The notes under the pieces were generated by a model. The model was not told the DNA's origin and searched no databases. It saw only the letters and a program-made list of their open reading frames with translations. The position numbers and the translations under genes were made by a program. A stretch of DNA of 64,000 nt, taken from assembly GCF_902833645.1 (NCBI RefSeq), contig NZ_CADFGE010000012.1, positions 1 through 64,000 on the forward strand, given 5' to 3'. Below, in pieces: positions 35,263 to 44,934 of this stretch. How positions within the stretch are numbered: the stretch's first letter is position 1; each line of letters begins with the position of its first letter. The stretch is from Paraburkholderia fungorum (GTDB lineage Bacteria > Pseudomonadota > Gammaproteobacteria > Burkholderiales > Burkholderiaceae).

Positions 35263-36317
35263 TGGTTGCACGTCATATCGTTTTCGCGGTGGCGCCTGAA
35301 CTCGTGTTGCTCGATGCGTGCGGTCCGCTCGAAGCGTTCTGGCGTGCCGAGCTGACCATGGCGGCTGCGGCAGGCGCTGCGAACCGCACCGCGAACTCAG
35401 TCGGCAAGCCCGCCGGACCGGTTGCCTATCGCACGACCGTGGCGTCGATCGACGGTGGCGTGCTGCAAACCTTCCCGGGCCTGCCGGTCGTCACGGAACG
35501 GCTCGATTCGCTCGACGACCAGCCGATCGACACGCTGATCGTCCCGGGCGTGCCGATCGACGAAGCCTGCACCTTGCAGCCCGAACTCGTCGCGTGGATC
35601 CGGCGCCGTGCGCCGCAGGCGCGGCGTGTGTGCTCGGTCTGCACGGGCGCTTTCTATCTGGCGGCCGCGGGCCTGCTCGACGGCCGTCGCGCGACCACTC
35701 ACTGGCGCGATGCGCCGCTTCTGGCGCGCCGTTTCCCGAACGTGCAGGTCGACGCCGACCCGATTTTCATCCGCGACGCGGGGCGCGGGGAAGGTGAGAG
35801 CGTGGTCTGGACATCGGCGGGCGTCACGGCGGGTATCGATCTGGCGCTCGCGCTGATCGAAGAGGATGTCGGCCACGCAGTCGCGATGCAGGCGGCGCGG
35901 CGGTTGGTGGTGTTCATGAAGCGGCCCGGCGGGCAATCGCAATTCAGCGCCGCGTTGGCGGCCCAGGCGTCGGCGCGCGGACCATTCGAGGCGCTGCATA
36001 GCTGGATGGCGGCCAATTTACGCGACGATCTGTCGGTCGAGCGCCTCGCCGAGCGCGCGCGGATGAGCCCGCGGACTTTCGCGCGGCGCTACGTCGACGA
36101 GGTCGGCCGCACGCCGGCCAAAACCGTCGCGGCACTGCGGCTCGAGGAAGCCGCACGGGTGCTCGCCGAATCGCAGCGGCCGCTCAAGCGGATTGCGCTC
36201 GATTGCGGCTTCGGCAGCGAGCAGAACTTGCGGCGCGCATTTGTGAGGCGTTTCGGCGTGTTGCCGCTCGAGTATCGGGAGCGGTTCGAATCGGCGGTCG
36301 CGCCACGGCGCGAATGA
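35262..36317 (+). CDS. GlxA family regulator (DJ-1/PfpI domain plus AraC helix-turn-helix)
   Basis: A 351-residue regulator. Residues 1-195 form a class I amidotransferase-like domain, with the cysteine elbow VCSVCTGAFYLAAAGLL. Residues about 235-345 form the AraC DNA-binding domain: LSVERLAERARMSPRTFARR, then RIALDCGFGSEQNLRRAFVR. Such proteins often sense nitrogenous compounds (glycine betaine, arginine, carnitine) and regulate their use. The ATG is inside the MFS stop codon region. A longer open frame runs upstream but only as a shadow of the MFS gene. Confidence 0.9.
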   Translation: MVARHIVFAVAPELVLLDACGPLEAFWRAELTMAAAAGAANRTANSVGKPAGPVAYRTTVASIDGGVLQTFPGLPVVTERLDSLDDQPIDTLIVPGVPIDEACTLQPELVAWIRRRAPQARRVCSVCTGAFYLAAAGLLDGRRATTHWRDAPLLARRFPNVQVDADPIFIRDAGRGEGESVVWTSAGVTAGIDLALALIEEDVGHAVAMQAARRLVVFMKRPGGQSQFSAALAAQASARGPFEALHSWMAANLRDDLSVERLAERARMSPRTFARRYVDEVGRTPAKTVAALRLEEAARVLAESQRPLKRIALDCGFGSEQNLRRAFVRRFGVLPLEYRERFESAVAPRRE

Positions 36318-36446
36318 AAGCCCGACGAAAGCATGGCGGCCACCCCGGTACGAATTCCGCAAGATAACCCGGTCCGACTCGCGACGGAGTCAATATTGCG
36401 CTCGTATAATCGCCTCCTTTAATGCATCCGATTGACCGGAGTCAAG

Positions 36447-36953
36447 ATGAGCACCCCTGCCTTAGCGCCGCTGGACCGTTCCGAAACCACCTTCCGCTTT
36501 CTTGCCGAACCCAGTTCGGTCAACTTCGGCGGCAAGGTGCATGGCGGCGCGTTGATGAAGTGGATCGACGAAACCGCCTATGCGTGCTCGGCGGTATGGT
36601 CGGGGCGCTACTGCGTGACGGTCAGCGTCGGCAATATCCGCTTTCGCCGGCCGATTCTGGTCGGCAACCTGGTCGAGCTGCGCGCGCGGGTCGTGGCGAC
36701 GGGCCGCACCAGCATGCACATCCACGTGTCGGTGCAGGCGGGCGATCCGAAGGGCGGCGAGCTGTTGCAAACCACGGACTGTCTGGTGGTGATGGTGGCC
36801 GTCAACGAGAACGGCCATCCGGTGCCGGTGCCGGCATTCGTGCCGGAAACGGATGAGCAGAAGCGCCTCGCCAAGTACGCGATGGACGTCAAGGAAGCGC
36901 TCGACGCGATCGTCGAGCTGAAGCCGGAAGAAGTGGCGCAGGGAAAGGTTTAA
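36447..36953 (+). CDS. Acyl-CoA thioesterase (hotdog fold, YciA/cytosolic type)
   Basis: A 168-residue hotdog-fold thioesterase that hydrolyses acyl-CoA to fatty acid and CoA. FGGKVHGGALMKWIDETAYA is the conserved active-site loop and helix of the YciA/BACH group (Asn-Phe-x-Gly...Asp). The ATG at 36447 follows GGAG by six bases; a TTG at 36432 is less likely. A TATAAT at 36405-36410 may be its -10, but no good -35 is seen. Confidence 0.9.
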   Translation: MSTPALAPLDRSETTFRFLAEPSSVNFGGKVHGGALMKWIDETAYACSAVWSGRYCVTVSVGNIRFRRPILVGNLVELRARVVATGRTSMHIHVSVQAGDPKGGELLQTTDCLVVMVAVNENGHPVPVPAFVPETDEQKRLAKYAMDVKEALDAIVELKPEEVAQGKV

Positions 36954-36962
36954 GCCGCGCCT

Positions 36963-36995
36963 GCAGGCCGCGCGATCGTTGCATTCGCGGCCTGC
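36963..36995. terminator. GC hairpin between convergent thioesterase and fumC genes
   Basis: GCAGGCCGCG pairs perfectly with CGCGGCCTGC around 13 bases. There is no T tract, so termination efficiency is doubtful. Confidence 0.4.
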
Positions 36996-37055
36996 TGTAC
37001 AACCCGCGTCGGCAAAGCGGTCACCAGGCTCAATGCCGCCCGGTGACGTAGCCGG

Positions 37056-38456
37056 TCATTTGGCCGAATGCCCGACCATATCCTTTGGCCGTACCCATTC
37101 GTCGAACTGCTGCCCGGTGACATAGCCGAGCGCGAGCGCCGCCGCCTTCAGCGTGGTGCCTTCCTTATGCGCTTTCTTCGCGATCTGCGCGGCCTTGTCG
37201 TAGCCGATGTGCGGATTGAGCGCCGTCACCAGCATCAGCGATTCGTTGAGCAGCGTATCGATACGCTCGCGATTCGGCTCGATGCCCACCGCGCAGTTGT
37301 CGTTGAAGCTGTGCGCGCCGTCGGCGAGCAAACGGATCGATTGCAGCACGTTGTGCGCGATCATCGGCCGGAACACGTTCAACTCGAAGTTGCCGCTCGC
37401 GCCGCCGATATTCACCGCGACATCGTTGCCGAACACCTGTGAGCACAGCATTGTCACGGCTTCGGATTGGGTCGGATTGACCTTGCCCGGCATGATCGAG
37501 CTGCCGGGTTCGTTTTCCGGAATCGACAGTTCGCCGAGCCCGCAGCGCGGGCCGCTCGCGAGCCAGCGGATGTCGTTGGCGATCTTGTTCAGGCTGGCCG
37601 CCACCGTCTTCAATGCACCATGCGCGAACACCAGCGCATCGGCCCCTGCCATGACTTCGAATTTGTTGGGCGCGGAGACGAACGGCAAACCGGTCAGCTT
37701 GCCGATCGCGGCCGCCACTTTGTCCGCGAATTGCGGATGCGCGTTCAGACCCGTGCCGACCGCCGTGCCGCCCTGCGCGAGTTCGTACAGATGCGGCAGC
37801 GCCGACTCCACGTGGCGCATGCCATGATCGAGTTGCGCGACGTAGCCGGAGAACTCCTGGCCGAGCGTCAGCGGTGTGGCGTCCTGCAGGTGCGTGCGGC
37901 CGATCTTGACGACGTCGGCGAAGGATTTTGCCTTGCTGTCGAGCGTATCGCGCAGCGTTTTCAGCGCCGGTAGCAGATGCTTGACGATCGCGTAGGCTGC
38001 GGCCACGTGCATCGCCGTCGGAAAGACGTCGTTCGACGACTGGCCGCGATTCACGTCGTCGTTCGGATGCACTTTGCGCGCTTCGCCGCGCTCGCCGCCG
38101 AGCAGTTCGCTCGCGCGATTCGCGATCACCTCGTTGAGGTTCATGTTGGTCTGCGTGCCGGAGCCGGTTTGCCAGACCGCGAGCGGAAATTCCTCCGGAT
38201 GCTTGCCGTCGATGATCTCGTCGGCCGCTTGCATGATCGCCTTCGCCTTGCTCTCGTCGAGCACGCCCAGACCCAGATTGACTTCCGCGGCCGCGCGTTT
38301 AATGACGGCCAGCGCGGTGATCAGTTCGGGCGATTGTTTCTCCGACGAAATGCGGAAATTCTGCAGCGAGCGCTGGGTCTGCGCACCCCATAGACGGGCG
38401 TTCGGTACGGCGATTTCGCCGAACGTGTCGCGCTCCATTCGTACGTCTTCAGTCAT
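37056..38456 (-). CDS. fumC: Class II fumarate hydratase
   Basis: A 466-residue oxygen-stable fumarase of the TCA cycle that interconverts fumarate and L-malate. It carries the superfamily signature [11 protein letters not shown] and [18 protein letters not shown], with [20 protein letters not shown] for the active site. Length matches E. coli FumC (467 aa). An ATG six codons in is possible. It is upstream of, and same strand as, the phospholipase D gene, which lies 30 bp before the fumC promoter region in the opposite order; the two are not clearly an operon. Confidence 0.97.
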   Translation of the reverse strand: MTEDVRMERDTFGEIAVPNARLWGAQTQRSLQNFRISSEKQSPELITALAVIKRAAAEVNLGLGVLDESKAKAIMQAADEIIDGKHPEEFPLAVWQTGSGTQTNMNLNEVIANRASELLGGERGEARKVHPNDDVNRGQSSNDVFPTAMHVAAAYAIVKHLLPALKTLRDTLDSKAKSFADVVKIGRTHLQDATPLTLGQEFSGYVAQLDHGMRHVESALPHLYELAQGGTAVGTGLNAHPQFADKVAAAIGKLTGLPFVSAPNKFEVMAGADALVFAHGALKTVAASLNKIANDIRWLASGPRCGLGELSIPENEPGSSIMPGKVNPTQSEAVTMLCSQVFGNDVAVNIGGASGNFELNVFRPMIAHNVLQSIRLLADGAHSFNDNCAVGIEPNRERIDTLLNESLMLVTALNPHIGYDKAAQIAKKAHKEGTTLKAAALALGYVTGQQFDEWVRPKDMVGHSAK

Positions 38457-38486
38457 GGTTCAACTCCGCTTCTCAAAGTGGTGCGA

Positions 38487-40217
38487 TCAAAGTTGTGCGT
38501 TAACCGGCAATAAGGAGAATAGACCGGTTAGCGCGTTCCGGTAAAAACCCGCTTGCGGATCGAAGATATAGGCACGGTGTGTGCCGTCTTCGACGTCGGT
38601 CCAGACCAGAGGCGAAAGGGGCGCGCCGATCGAGCGCAGATAGGCGAGCTGAGCCGGATCGGCGAGCGTGACGCGGTAGCTCGCGTCGGGTGCGATGGCG
38701 CGCTCGAAGATTTGCGCGACCTGTTCGGCAAGCGCCGGGCTATGGATGACCAGCGTCTGCTCAGTGTTCAGATTGGCTGAGCGCGGATCGAGATTCATCG
38801 AGCCGATCACCAGAATCTTGCGGTCGATCACGTAGGTCTTGGCATGCAGGCTGGCGCGCGAGTGAGATCCGGTGAAGCGGGCGCGAGGCGTATTCTGCTG
38901 CGGTTTGAATTCGTACAATTCCACGCCCTGTTGCAGCAGCGGCACGCGAAACGGACTGTAGCCCGCTTGCACGGCCACCGCGTCGGTTGCGGCGAGCGAG
39001 TTGGTCAGTACGGCGATGCGCACGCCACGATGCGTCAGTTCGCCGGCCGCCTTGACGCCGCTCTCGTGCGGTACGAAGTAGGGCGAAATGATCAGAAAGT
39101 CTTTCTGCGCGTCGCGCATCAGTTCGGCGAGGCGCTGCATCGGCGGGCTGACGTAGTCCGGCGACGGATGTTCGATTTTCTCCGGCAGGTCCGCCTTGAA
39201 TTCCGCGGGAGCCCACGTCAGGCCGAGTTGATTCTGGGCAATCTGCGAGGCGAGCGGTGTGGCGTTCAGCGGCTTCGCGTTGTAGGGGTCGGCGTTGGTG
39301 CGCCAGTGCTGACGTAAGTCGTCGCGTGTCTGGTCGAGCTCTTGCGCGCTGAACTTCTGTTTGTTCAACACCTGCAACGGATAGGCGACGCTGCTGTTCC
39401 AGTAGTCGTCGAAACTCGCGGAGACGTCGGCGGTAATCGGGCCGGCGGCGAGTACATCGAGGTCGCGAAATTGCAGCGTTTCGCTGGCGCTGAAATATTC
39501 GTCGCCGAGGTTGCGGCCGCCGACGATCGCCAGCTGGTTGTCGGTGATCATCGACTTGTTGTGCATGCGGCGCGTGAAATGATCGATCTGCGTGAACAGG
39601 TTGGTGGTGCGTTGGAACACGCCCTCCTGCGCGCTGCCGAACGGATTGAAGACGCGGATCGCAATGTTGGGATGCGAGTTCAGACCCGCCATCGTGCGGT
39701 CGATGTCCTTGAAGTTCAGATCGTCGACCAGCATGCGCACCCGCACGCCGTGATCGGCCGCGTAGAGTGCGGCGCCGAGCAGCAGCTTGCCGGTGGTGTC
39801 CTCATTGGCGATGTAGTACTGCATGTCGAGCGTTTTCGTCGCCGCGCGCGCGAGGGCAATGCGCATCTGCAAGGCGTCGGTGCCGCTCGGCAAGATCCGG
39901 AAACCGGACTCGTTCGGATGCGCCGCTTCGAGCGGCGCGAGGGCCGTGCGAAGCGGTGTTGGCTCGGTGACCGGCAGTGCGTGGGTGACGGGGCGCTCGA
40001 ATGCGGTGGCGGGAGGCTTGGCGGCGCAAGCGGTCAAACATGCCGCCGCGCAGCACAACAGGAAGAAACGTATCGTTGTCCACCCATCCCGCGATTCGCT
40101 ACCGGGACTATCTGCCCGGCGCGGCGCTTCGTTGAGGGCGGAGGACGTCCTCGGGGACGTGCTCAAAGCGGACTTGTGGTGCAGTGCGTTCTGATTTTTG
40201 TCTTGATGCCACGACAC
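38487..40217 (-). CDS. Phospholipase D family lipoprotein (ClsC-like)
   Basis: A protein of about 576 residues with two HKD motifs: HNKSMITDNQLAIVGG and HAKTYVIDRKILVIGS, each followed by an N-L-[GD] stretch. This makes it a phospholipase D superfamily transphosphatidylase of the kind that includes cardiolipin synthase ClsC. A lipoprotein-type signal (FFLLCCAAACLTACAAKP) lies 49 residues after the chosen GTG at 40217. That GTG has GGGAG six bases upstream, but the long leader before the signal is unusual. No in-frame ATG lies closer. An upstream ATG at 40289 or a non-canonical start near the signal are alternatives. Confidence 0.82.
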   Translation of the reverse strand: MSWHQDKNQNALHHKSALSTSPRTSSALNEAPRRADSPGSESRDGWTTIRFFLLCCAAACLTACAAKPPATAFERPVTHALPVTEPTPLRTALAPLEAAHPNESGFRILPSGTDALQMRIALARAATKTLDMQYYIANEDTTGKLLLGAALYAADHGVRVRMLVDDLNFKDIDRTMAGLNSHPNIAIRVFNPFGSAQEGVFQRTTNLFTQIDHFTRRMHNKSMITDNQLAIVGGRNLGDEYFSASETLQFRDLDVLAAGPITADVSASFDDYWNSSVAYPLQVLNKQKFSAQELDQTRDDLRQHWRTNADPYNAKPLNATPLASQIAQNQLGLTWAPAEFKADLPEKIEHPSPDYVSPPMQRLAELMRDAQKDFLIISPYFVPHESGVKAAGELTHRGVRIAVLTNSLAATDAVAVQAGYSPFRVPLLQQGVELYEFKPQQNTPRARFTGSHSRASLHAKTYVIDRKILVIGSMNLDPRSANLNTEQTLVIHSPALAEQVAQIFERAIAPDASYRVTLADPAQLAYLRSIGAPLSPLVWTDVEDGTHRAYIFDPQAGFYRNALTGLFSLLPVNAQL

Positions 40218-40536
40218 GCTGTTTCTCCCGTTGGCAGGCCTCTCATGGCGGCAGCGCGTGCGGCTTGATCGCGCTGCCGAGGAATGCATTCTAAGGGGAA
40301 TCAGGCGGGCGGGCTTTCGTTGCTGGAATTGACCGTAAAGCGGGTCCTTGGTCTGTTTGCCCGCATGACGGAGGCTGGCGGTATTTGTCGGCGCGCTGTG
40401 AGCGTGAGGACACATACCGCCAGCTAAAGCCAGGCAAATCCAGCCAAGGCCAGATAAATCCGGCTAAGGCCAGTGGCCCGAGCGCCGCGGCGTCTGGCAG
40501 ACGCCGGGTGGTAACTTGCCGGTCGCGTGCGGGTGC
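40218..40536. other. Intergenic region with 20-bp minisatellite, no gene seen
   Basis: About 320 bases between the phospholipase D start and the end of the transporter gene. It contains the tandem repeat listed separately and otherwise nothing recognisable. It should include the phospholipase D promoter. Confidence 0.5.
40420..40473. repeat. 20-bp tandem repeat, 2.7 copies
   Basis: CCAGCTAAAGCCAGGCAAAT, CCAGCCAAGGCCAGATAAAT and a partial CCGGCTAAGGCCAG follow one another without spacer. Confidence 0.7.
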
Positions 40537-41496
40537 TTATCCTCGTTCGGCGTTCAACGCGCGCTGGCCATCTGGATGCGTCGACCCTTTCGCGGGACGT
40601 CCCGCCCAATAGCCCGCGAGCAGCGAGCCCGAGAGGTTATGCCATACGGAAAACAACGCGCCCGGCAACGCCGCGATCGGCGTGAAATACAGCTTGCCGA
40701 GCGTCGCCGCGAGCCCTGAATTCTGCATGCCCACTTCGATAGCGAGCGTGCGGCAGACGGCTTCGTCGAAGCCGAGCAAGCGCCCGCCCCAGTAACCGCC
40801 GAGCAAGCCGATGCCGTTGTGCAGCACGACGCCCAGCATCACCACGAGACCCACCGACGCGATGCTCTTCTGCGTGCCGCCAACCACCGCGCCGATGATC
40901 AGCAGAATCGCCACCATCGAGATCAGGGGCAGGATCGGTTCGACCTTGCGCACCGCCTTGTTGAACAACTGGTTGACGACGAGTCCGACCACGATCGGCA
41001 ACGCGACGATCTGCAGGATGCTCATCAGCATGCCGTGCACGTCGACGGCAATCGACGCGTCCACATAAAGGCGCGTGAGCAGCGGCGTCGCGAATACGCC
41101 GACCAGTGTCGACAATGCGCTGATCGTTACCGACAGCGCCACGTCGCCGCGTGCCAGATAGATCATGACGTTCGACGCCGTGCCGCTCGCCACGCTACCC
41201 ACCAGCACCATGCCGGCGGTCAGATCGGGCGGCATGCGCAGTGCCTTGGCGATAACCCATGCAGCGAGCGGCATCACGAGGTAATGCAGCACGATGCCGG
41301 CGATCACCGGCGCGGGGCGCGTGAAGACGCGCTGGAAATCGGCCACCGAGAGCGTGACGCCCATGGCCAGCATGATGATCGTCAGCAGCGTGGTGACATG
41401 CGGCGCAATGCTGGTGAAGGAGGCCGGCGAGGAGTACGCGGCGATCGAGACGAGCACGGCCCAAAGCGGAAATAAACGGGTGACGCGGGCAAGCAT
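40537..41496 (-). CDS. Bile acid:sodium symporter family (BASS) transporter
   Basis: A 319-residue membrane protein with about ten hydrophobic helices. [16 protein letters not shown] is the family's first conserved segment, [19 protein letters not shown] carries the sodium-site region of the crossover helix, and [15 protein letters not shown] is the second crossover. Bacterial members move 2-keto acids, pantothenate precursors or other organic anions with sodium. The substrate is not known here, although pantoate/pantothenate (PanS-like) is one possibility. The ATG at 41496 is chosen over an earlier frame start. Confidence 0.9.
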   Translation of the reverse strand: MLARVTRLFPLWAVLVSIAAYSSPASFTSIAPHVTTLLTIIMLAMGVTLSVADFQRVFTRPAPVIAGIVLHYLVMPLAAWVIAKALRMPPDLTAGMVLVGSVASGTASNVMIYLARGDVALSVTISALSTLVGVFATPLLTRLYVDASIAVDVHGMLMSILQIVALPIVVGLVVNQLFNKAVRKVEPILPLISMVAILLIIGAVVGGTQKSIASVGLVVMLGVVLHNGIGLLGGYWGGRLLGFDEAVCRTLAIEVGMQNSGLAATLGKLYFTPIAALPGALFSVWHNLSGSLLAGYWAGRPAKGSTHPDGQRALNAERG

Positions 41497-41833
41497 GACG
41501 GGTGGTCCCTGGTTATGTTTTATGGCGAGTATTGAAGGTCGGCCGAACGGCACGCCGCAAGAAGCGGTGCATGTTCGAGGTGCTGTTCGCAAGGAGCGGC
41601 ATGCCCCGACGTCAGGTGTCGAGCCGTCGGGTGACGCAGGCCTTCGTGAGGCGCGCGAGTGGCGTTACGCGGGTGCGCGCAGTGTCGCCGGAGCACGTAT
41701 TTTACCGTTGACGGCGGTTTTTCCGGGAAACGATGGTTGCGGGCGCAACCATCCGGGCGTTGCGTGGTTCAGAGCCGCTCTTGTGAGGCGCAGGCGGACC
41801 TCATGCGGAATTCATGCCGAACTCAGGCCGAAC
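41497..41833. other. Intergenic region upstream of the BASS transporter, no gene seen
   Basis: About 335 bases between the transporter start and the MATE gene stop on the same strand. Near 41815-41836 an 11-bp GCCGAACTCAG unit occurs in tandem, running into the MATE stop codon. No terminator with a T tract is visible. Confidence 0.45.
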
Positions 41834-43246
41834 TCAGGCCGAGGTGGCCGGCGGCGCGTCTGGCGCGACCGGCATGCGCCGCAAGCTCAGCTTGTGAAAG
41901 CGCAAGGTCATCAGCAGCGCCACGCTGGCGAGGCCGGCCGCGAGACCCCACCACAAACCGCGCGCGCCCAGCCCGAAGTGAAAGGCCAGCACATAGCCGG
42001 TCGGAAAGCCGATCACCCAGTACCCGAACGTCGCGGCGATCATCGGCACGCGCGTGTCCTTCAGGCCGCGCAGGCAGCCTGAGCCGACCGTCTGCATGCC
42101 GTCGACGATCTGGAAGATCGCGGCCACGCCGAGCAGCGAACTCGCCAGCGTGACCGTGGCCGCGTTGGCCGGGTCGTCGAGATGCAGATACAGGCCCACG
42201 ATCCAATGCGGCGCCGCGATCAGCACGATGCCGGACAGCGTCATGAAACCGACGCCGAGCGCGAGCGCGACGAAACCCGCGTGGCGCGCGGCGAGCGGCT
42301 GCCCCGCGCCGGACCAGTAGCCGACCCGCACATTGGCCGCCTGGCCGATCGCGAGCGGCACCATGAAGGCGACGGACGCGACGTTCAACGCGATCTGATG
42401 CGCGGCCAGTTGCGACTCGCCGAGCAGGCCGACCATCAGGCCGGTGGCGAGGAACAGGGTCGACTCGACGCCGTAGGTAATCGCGACCGGCCAGCCGATG
42501 CCGAATAGCTCGCCCATCAACGGCACGTTCGGCCGCGTGGCGACGACAAAGTGTCTATAGCGGGGCCGCAGATGCAGCAAGGCCATCAGCACGAGCGCGC
42601 TCAGCCAGACGGTGATCGAGGTGGCCGCCGCCGAACCGAGAAAGCCGAGACGAGGCAAGCCGTAGACGCCGTGAATCAGCCCGTAATTGAGAAAACCATT
42701 GACGAACACACTGACGAGCGACACCCACAGGAGCCGTTTGGCCGCACCGATGGCCGGCAGGAACGAGCGCATCAGGCCGACGCCGATCAGGCTGCCGAGC
42801 GAGCCCCAGCGCAGCACCGCCGCGTATTCGCCGACGTTGTGGGCAAGCAGTGCGGGTTCGCCGAACGCCAGCAGGATCGGCGTGGCGAACGACAGCAGGA
42901 AGAACGCGGGCACCGACAGCAGGACGGATAAGACGAAACCGGTCCAGTAGATGTGCGGCACGCGGCCTTCGTCCTGCGCGCCGCGCGCATGCGACACGCT
43001 CACGCTGACGGAGGTCAGCACGCCTTGCAGCAGCGTGACCACGACGAAGAACAGATTGGCGCCGAGACCGCCGGCTGCCAGAGCGTCGGGGCCGAGCGAG
43101 CCGAGCAGGATCGTATCGGTGACGCCCATCGCCATTTGCGACAGTTGGGCGATGGCGAGCGGCGCCGCCAGCCGGGCGGTATCGGCGGCGTGGCGGGATA
43201 AAGTCGGCGGCCGGGCGGCCACCCGGGTGAAGCCGGATTGAGTCAT
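41834..43246 (-). CDS. MATE family efflux transporter
   Basis: A 470-residue multidrug and toxic compound extrusion protein with about 12 helices in two related halves. The N-terminal half starts LAAPLAIAQLSQMAMGVTDT, and FGIGWPVAITYGVESTLFLA begins the second half, the typical NorM pattern. It probably exports cationic compounds by H+ or Na+ antiport. The ATG at 43246 is chosen because the frame further upstream lacks similarity. Confidence 0.93.
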   Translation of the reverse strand: MTQSGFTRVAARPPTLSRHAADTARLAAPLAIAQLSQMAMGVTDTILLGSLGPDALAAGGLGANLFFVVVTLLQGVLTSVSVSVSHARGAQDEGRVPHIYWTGFVLSVLLSVPAFFLLSFATPILLAFGEPALLAHNVGEYAAVLRWGSLGSLIGVGLMRSFLPAIGAAKRLLWVSLVSVFVNGFLNYGLIHGVYGLPRLGFLGSAAATSITVWLSALVLMALLHLRPRYRHFVVATRPNVPLMGELFGIGWPVAITYGVESTLFLATGLMVGLLGESQLAAHQIALNVASVAFMVPLAIGQAANVRVGYWSGAGQPLAARHAGFVALALGVGFMTLSGIVLIAAPHWIVGLYLHLDDPANAATVTLASSLLGVAAIFQIVDGMQTVGSGCLRGLKDTRVPMIAATFGYWVIGFPTGYVLAFHFGLGARGLWWGLAAGLASVALLMTLRFHKLSLRRMPVAPDAPPATSA

Positions 43247-43512
43247 GGAGCGCCTGGAGGCGGAATGGGGTGACAGCGCGGCGGCGGTGTAAGCCGCACG
43301 GAGCCGCACGGCGCATGCGACTCCCGCGGCTTGCGTGCCGTTGGCGGGGTGGCGCGGGCGGCTCACCGGGGCGTAGGGCGGCTGTCAGCCGATTGTTTGT
43401 CTGTCGAAACCGACAGCTTATTGCTTCAGCACGGGGATGTCGATGGAGGAAGCACGATTTTGGTGCGTGCGGTCTTCCGAGTTCTCGGACTGGTTTTCAG
43501 ACTCCGGGGGCG

Positions 43513-43731
43513 TCAGGCCTCATGCACCGCAATTCGCGTATCGCCCAGCAGCACGACCTGGCCCGCGCGGATTTTGCAGGTTTTACGCGTTTCGACCCGA
43601 CCGTCGACGGTCACCGCGCCGTCCGCGACCATCATTTTTGCGGACCCGCCACTGTCGGCGAGCCCCGTTATCTTCAGAAGATTGTGCAGTTCGACGTAGT
43701 CGCCGGTCAGTGTGAAATCGAGGTTGGGCAT
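43513..43731 (-). CDS. S4-domain RNA-binding protein (YbcJ-like)
   Basis: A 72-residue protein with a single S4 domain: YVELHNLLKITGLADSGGSA, then MMVADGAVTVDGRVETRKTC, then KIRAGQVVLLGD. It resembles E. coli YbcJ, a small RNA-binding protein of unclear role. The ATG at 43731 is chosen; a TTG at 43752 would add seven residues, and neither has a clear ribosome site. Confidence 0.88.
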   Translation of the reverse strand: MPNLDFTLTGDYVELHNLLKITGLADSGGSAKMMVADGAVTVDGRVETRKTCKIRAGQVVLLGDTRIAVHEA

Positions 43732-44045
43732 GGCGTTTGCGCGTTGGAGCAAAGGGTTCGCATCATAAGGCAGAAGCTGGCCTTGAATGAAAGTCCCGGT
43801 GGGTTTGGACCTTGCACTGGCAATTGCAAGCAGTTGTTATGTGATGTTGTACTTTTGTCAGAAAATGAAACGTTCCGTAACACTGGTCGTACATAACGAA
43901 CTTCACTCGTAAAGTGCGGGTCTGTAGGAAAGCCTGCTGAATTTTTCCAGCAGCGAATAGACCGGGCGAGAGGCATGAATCGCTCATCCGTATGCCGCAC
44001 TGGATGCGGCGCCCGTGTCACAACAATTTTAGAGAGGATTTCGCC
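43732..44045. other. Intergenic region upstream of the Lys-rich exported protein, no gene seen
   Basis: About 314 bases, AT-richer than average. TTGTCA near 43855 followed at 17 bp by TAACAC is a poor promoter candidate. It separates divergent genes and I see no RNA gene in it. Confidence 0.45.
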
Positions 44046-44501
44046 ATGACTCAGATTCGTTCGCTCCTGATCGGTACCGCCCTGACTGCATTTGCCGCTA
44101 CCGCTGCTTTCGCGCAGACCGCGCAACCGGCCGCGGGGATGAATGGCCAGGCACAAGTCCAGGCCCAGGGCGCCGTTGACGCGCCCGCCGCACCGGCCGC
44201 GCAGGGTGTGCAGCCGGTCACGCCGGCGCCGACGCGTCTGACGGCATCGGGCTCGACCGATCCGCTGGTCCAGAAGCGTGAGGCAAACGCGCAGGCCAAT
44301 GCCGAATACAAGGCGTCGAAGAAGGCGTCCAAGACCGAGTTGAAGCAGCAGGAAAAGGCTGCCAAGTCGCAGTACAAGGAGCAGGTGCGCGACGCCAAGA
44401 TCAACCAGAAGGCTGACAAGCAGGCCGCCAACAACGAAATGAAGATGAACATGCAAGGCCAGGCTGCCGCTCAGGACGACGGCGCCGACGTGAAGCACTA
44501 A
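44046..44501 (+). CDS. Exported Lys/Ala/Gln-rich protein of unknown function
   Basis: A 151-residue protein. The signal peptide is about 1-23 (LLIGTALTAFAATAAFAQ). The middle is Ala/Pro/Gln-rich. Residues about 85-135 are highly charged and probably helical: KASKKASKTELKQQEKAAKS, then QYKEQVRDAKINQKADKQA. GAGAGGA precedes the ATG. It is not a recognised family. A shorter protein of the same design follows at 44615, so the two may share a role in the periplasm or envelope. Confidence 0.8.
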   Translation: MTQIRSLLIGTALTAFAATAAFAQTAQPAAGMNGQAQVQAQGAVDAPAAPAAQGVQPVTPAPTRLTASGSTDPLVQKREANAQANAEYKASKKASKTELKQQEKAAKSQYKEQVRDAKINQKADKQAANNEMKMNMQGQAAAQDDGADVKH

Positions 44502-44528
44502 GCCCGAGTTCTGACACGTCCTGTGCGG

Positions 44529-44563
44529 CCCGCTTCACCCGGTTTTCCGCGGCGTGAAGCGGG
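44529..44563. other. Stable hairpin between the two Lys-rich protein genes
   Basis: CCCGCTTCAC pairs perfectly with GTGAAGCGGG, with a further inner CGG/CCG. There is no T tract. It could stabilise the upstream transcript or attenuate into the next gene. Confidence 0.45.
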
Positions 44564-44614
44564 GCTGTGCAAGCTGTCTGATTGACCCGCATTCCCGTTG
44601 TACGGAGGTATCGC

Positions 44615-44878
44615 ATGAACATCACCCAGCCGATGAAGAACCGGATTTACGCCGCGCTGATTGCCGGTTGCCTGTCGTCAGTCGCGTTCGCGCAGGCGAG
44701 CGACCCGGCCGCCGCGCCGGTGACCCACGCCGACAAGAAAGCGGCCAAGGAACAGGCGAAGGCTGACAAGAAGGCCTCGGTGGCGCAAGCCAAGGCCGAC
44801 AAGCAAAAGACCGATGCGCAGGCCGACGCCGACAAGGCGAACGCCGACGCCAGTTTGAAGGACGCGAAGAAGCAGTAA
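44615..44878 (+). CDS. Small exported Lys/Ala/Asp-rich protein of unknown function
   Basis: An 87-residue protein. The signal peptide runs to about residue 28 (IYAALIAGCLSSVAFAQ). The mature part is almost wholly helical-looking repeats of Asp, Lys, Ala and Gln (HADKKAAKEQAKADKKASVA, then QAKADKQKTDAQADADKANA). GGAGG precedes the ATG at 44615. It resembles the preceding gene product in design and lies 113 bp downstream, suggesting duplication or a shared transcript. Confidence 0.78.
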   Translation: MNITQPMKNRIYAALIAGCLSSVAFAQASDPAAAPVTHADKKAAKEQAKADKKASVAQAKADKQKTDAQADADKANADASLKDAKKQ

Positions 44879-44894
44879 GACTACTTCGATGGGA

Positions 44895-44919
44895 GGCAAC
44901 GCGTCGCGAACGCGTTGCC
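44895..44919 (+). other. Hairpin after the small exported protein gene
   Basis: GGCAACGCGT and ACGCGTTGCC form a perfect 10-bp stem with a five-base loop. It has no T tract. A proper terminator follows at 44935. Confidence 0.45.
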
Positions 44920-44934
44920 CGGCGTCGTCGCCAG

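Noticed and set aside
33708-36317. A continuous 869-codon plus-strand frame
   Set aside because: Only its last 351 codons encode a real protein (GlxA-type, from 35262). The earlier part is the out-of-frame shadow of the lipoprotein and MFS genes, with no domain and an Arg/Ala-rich composition typical of GC-rich shadows.
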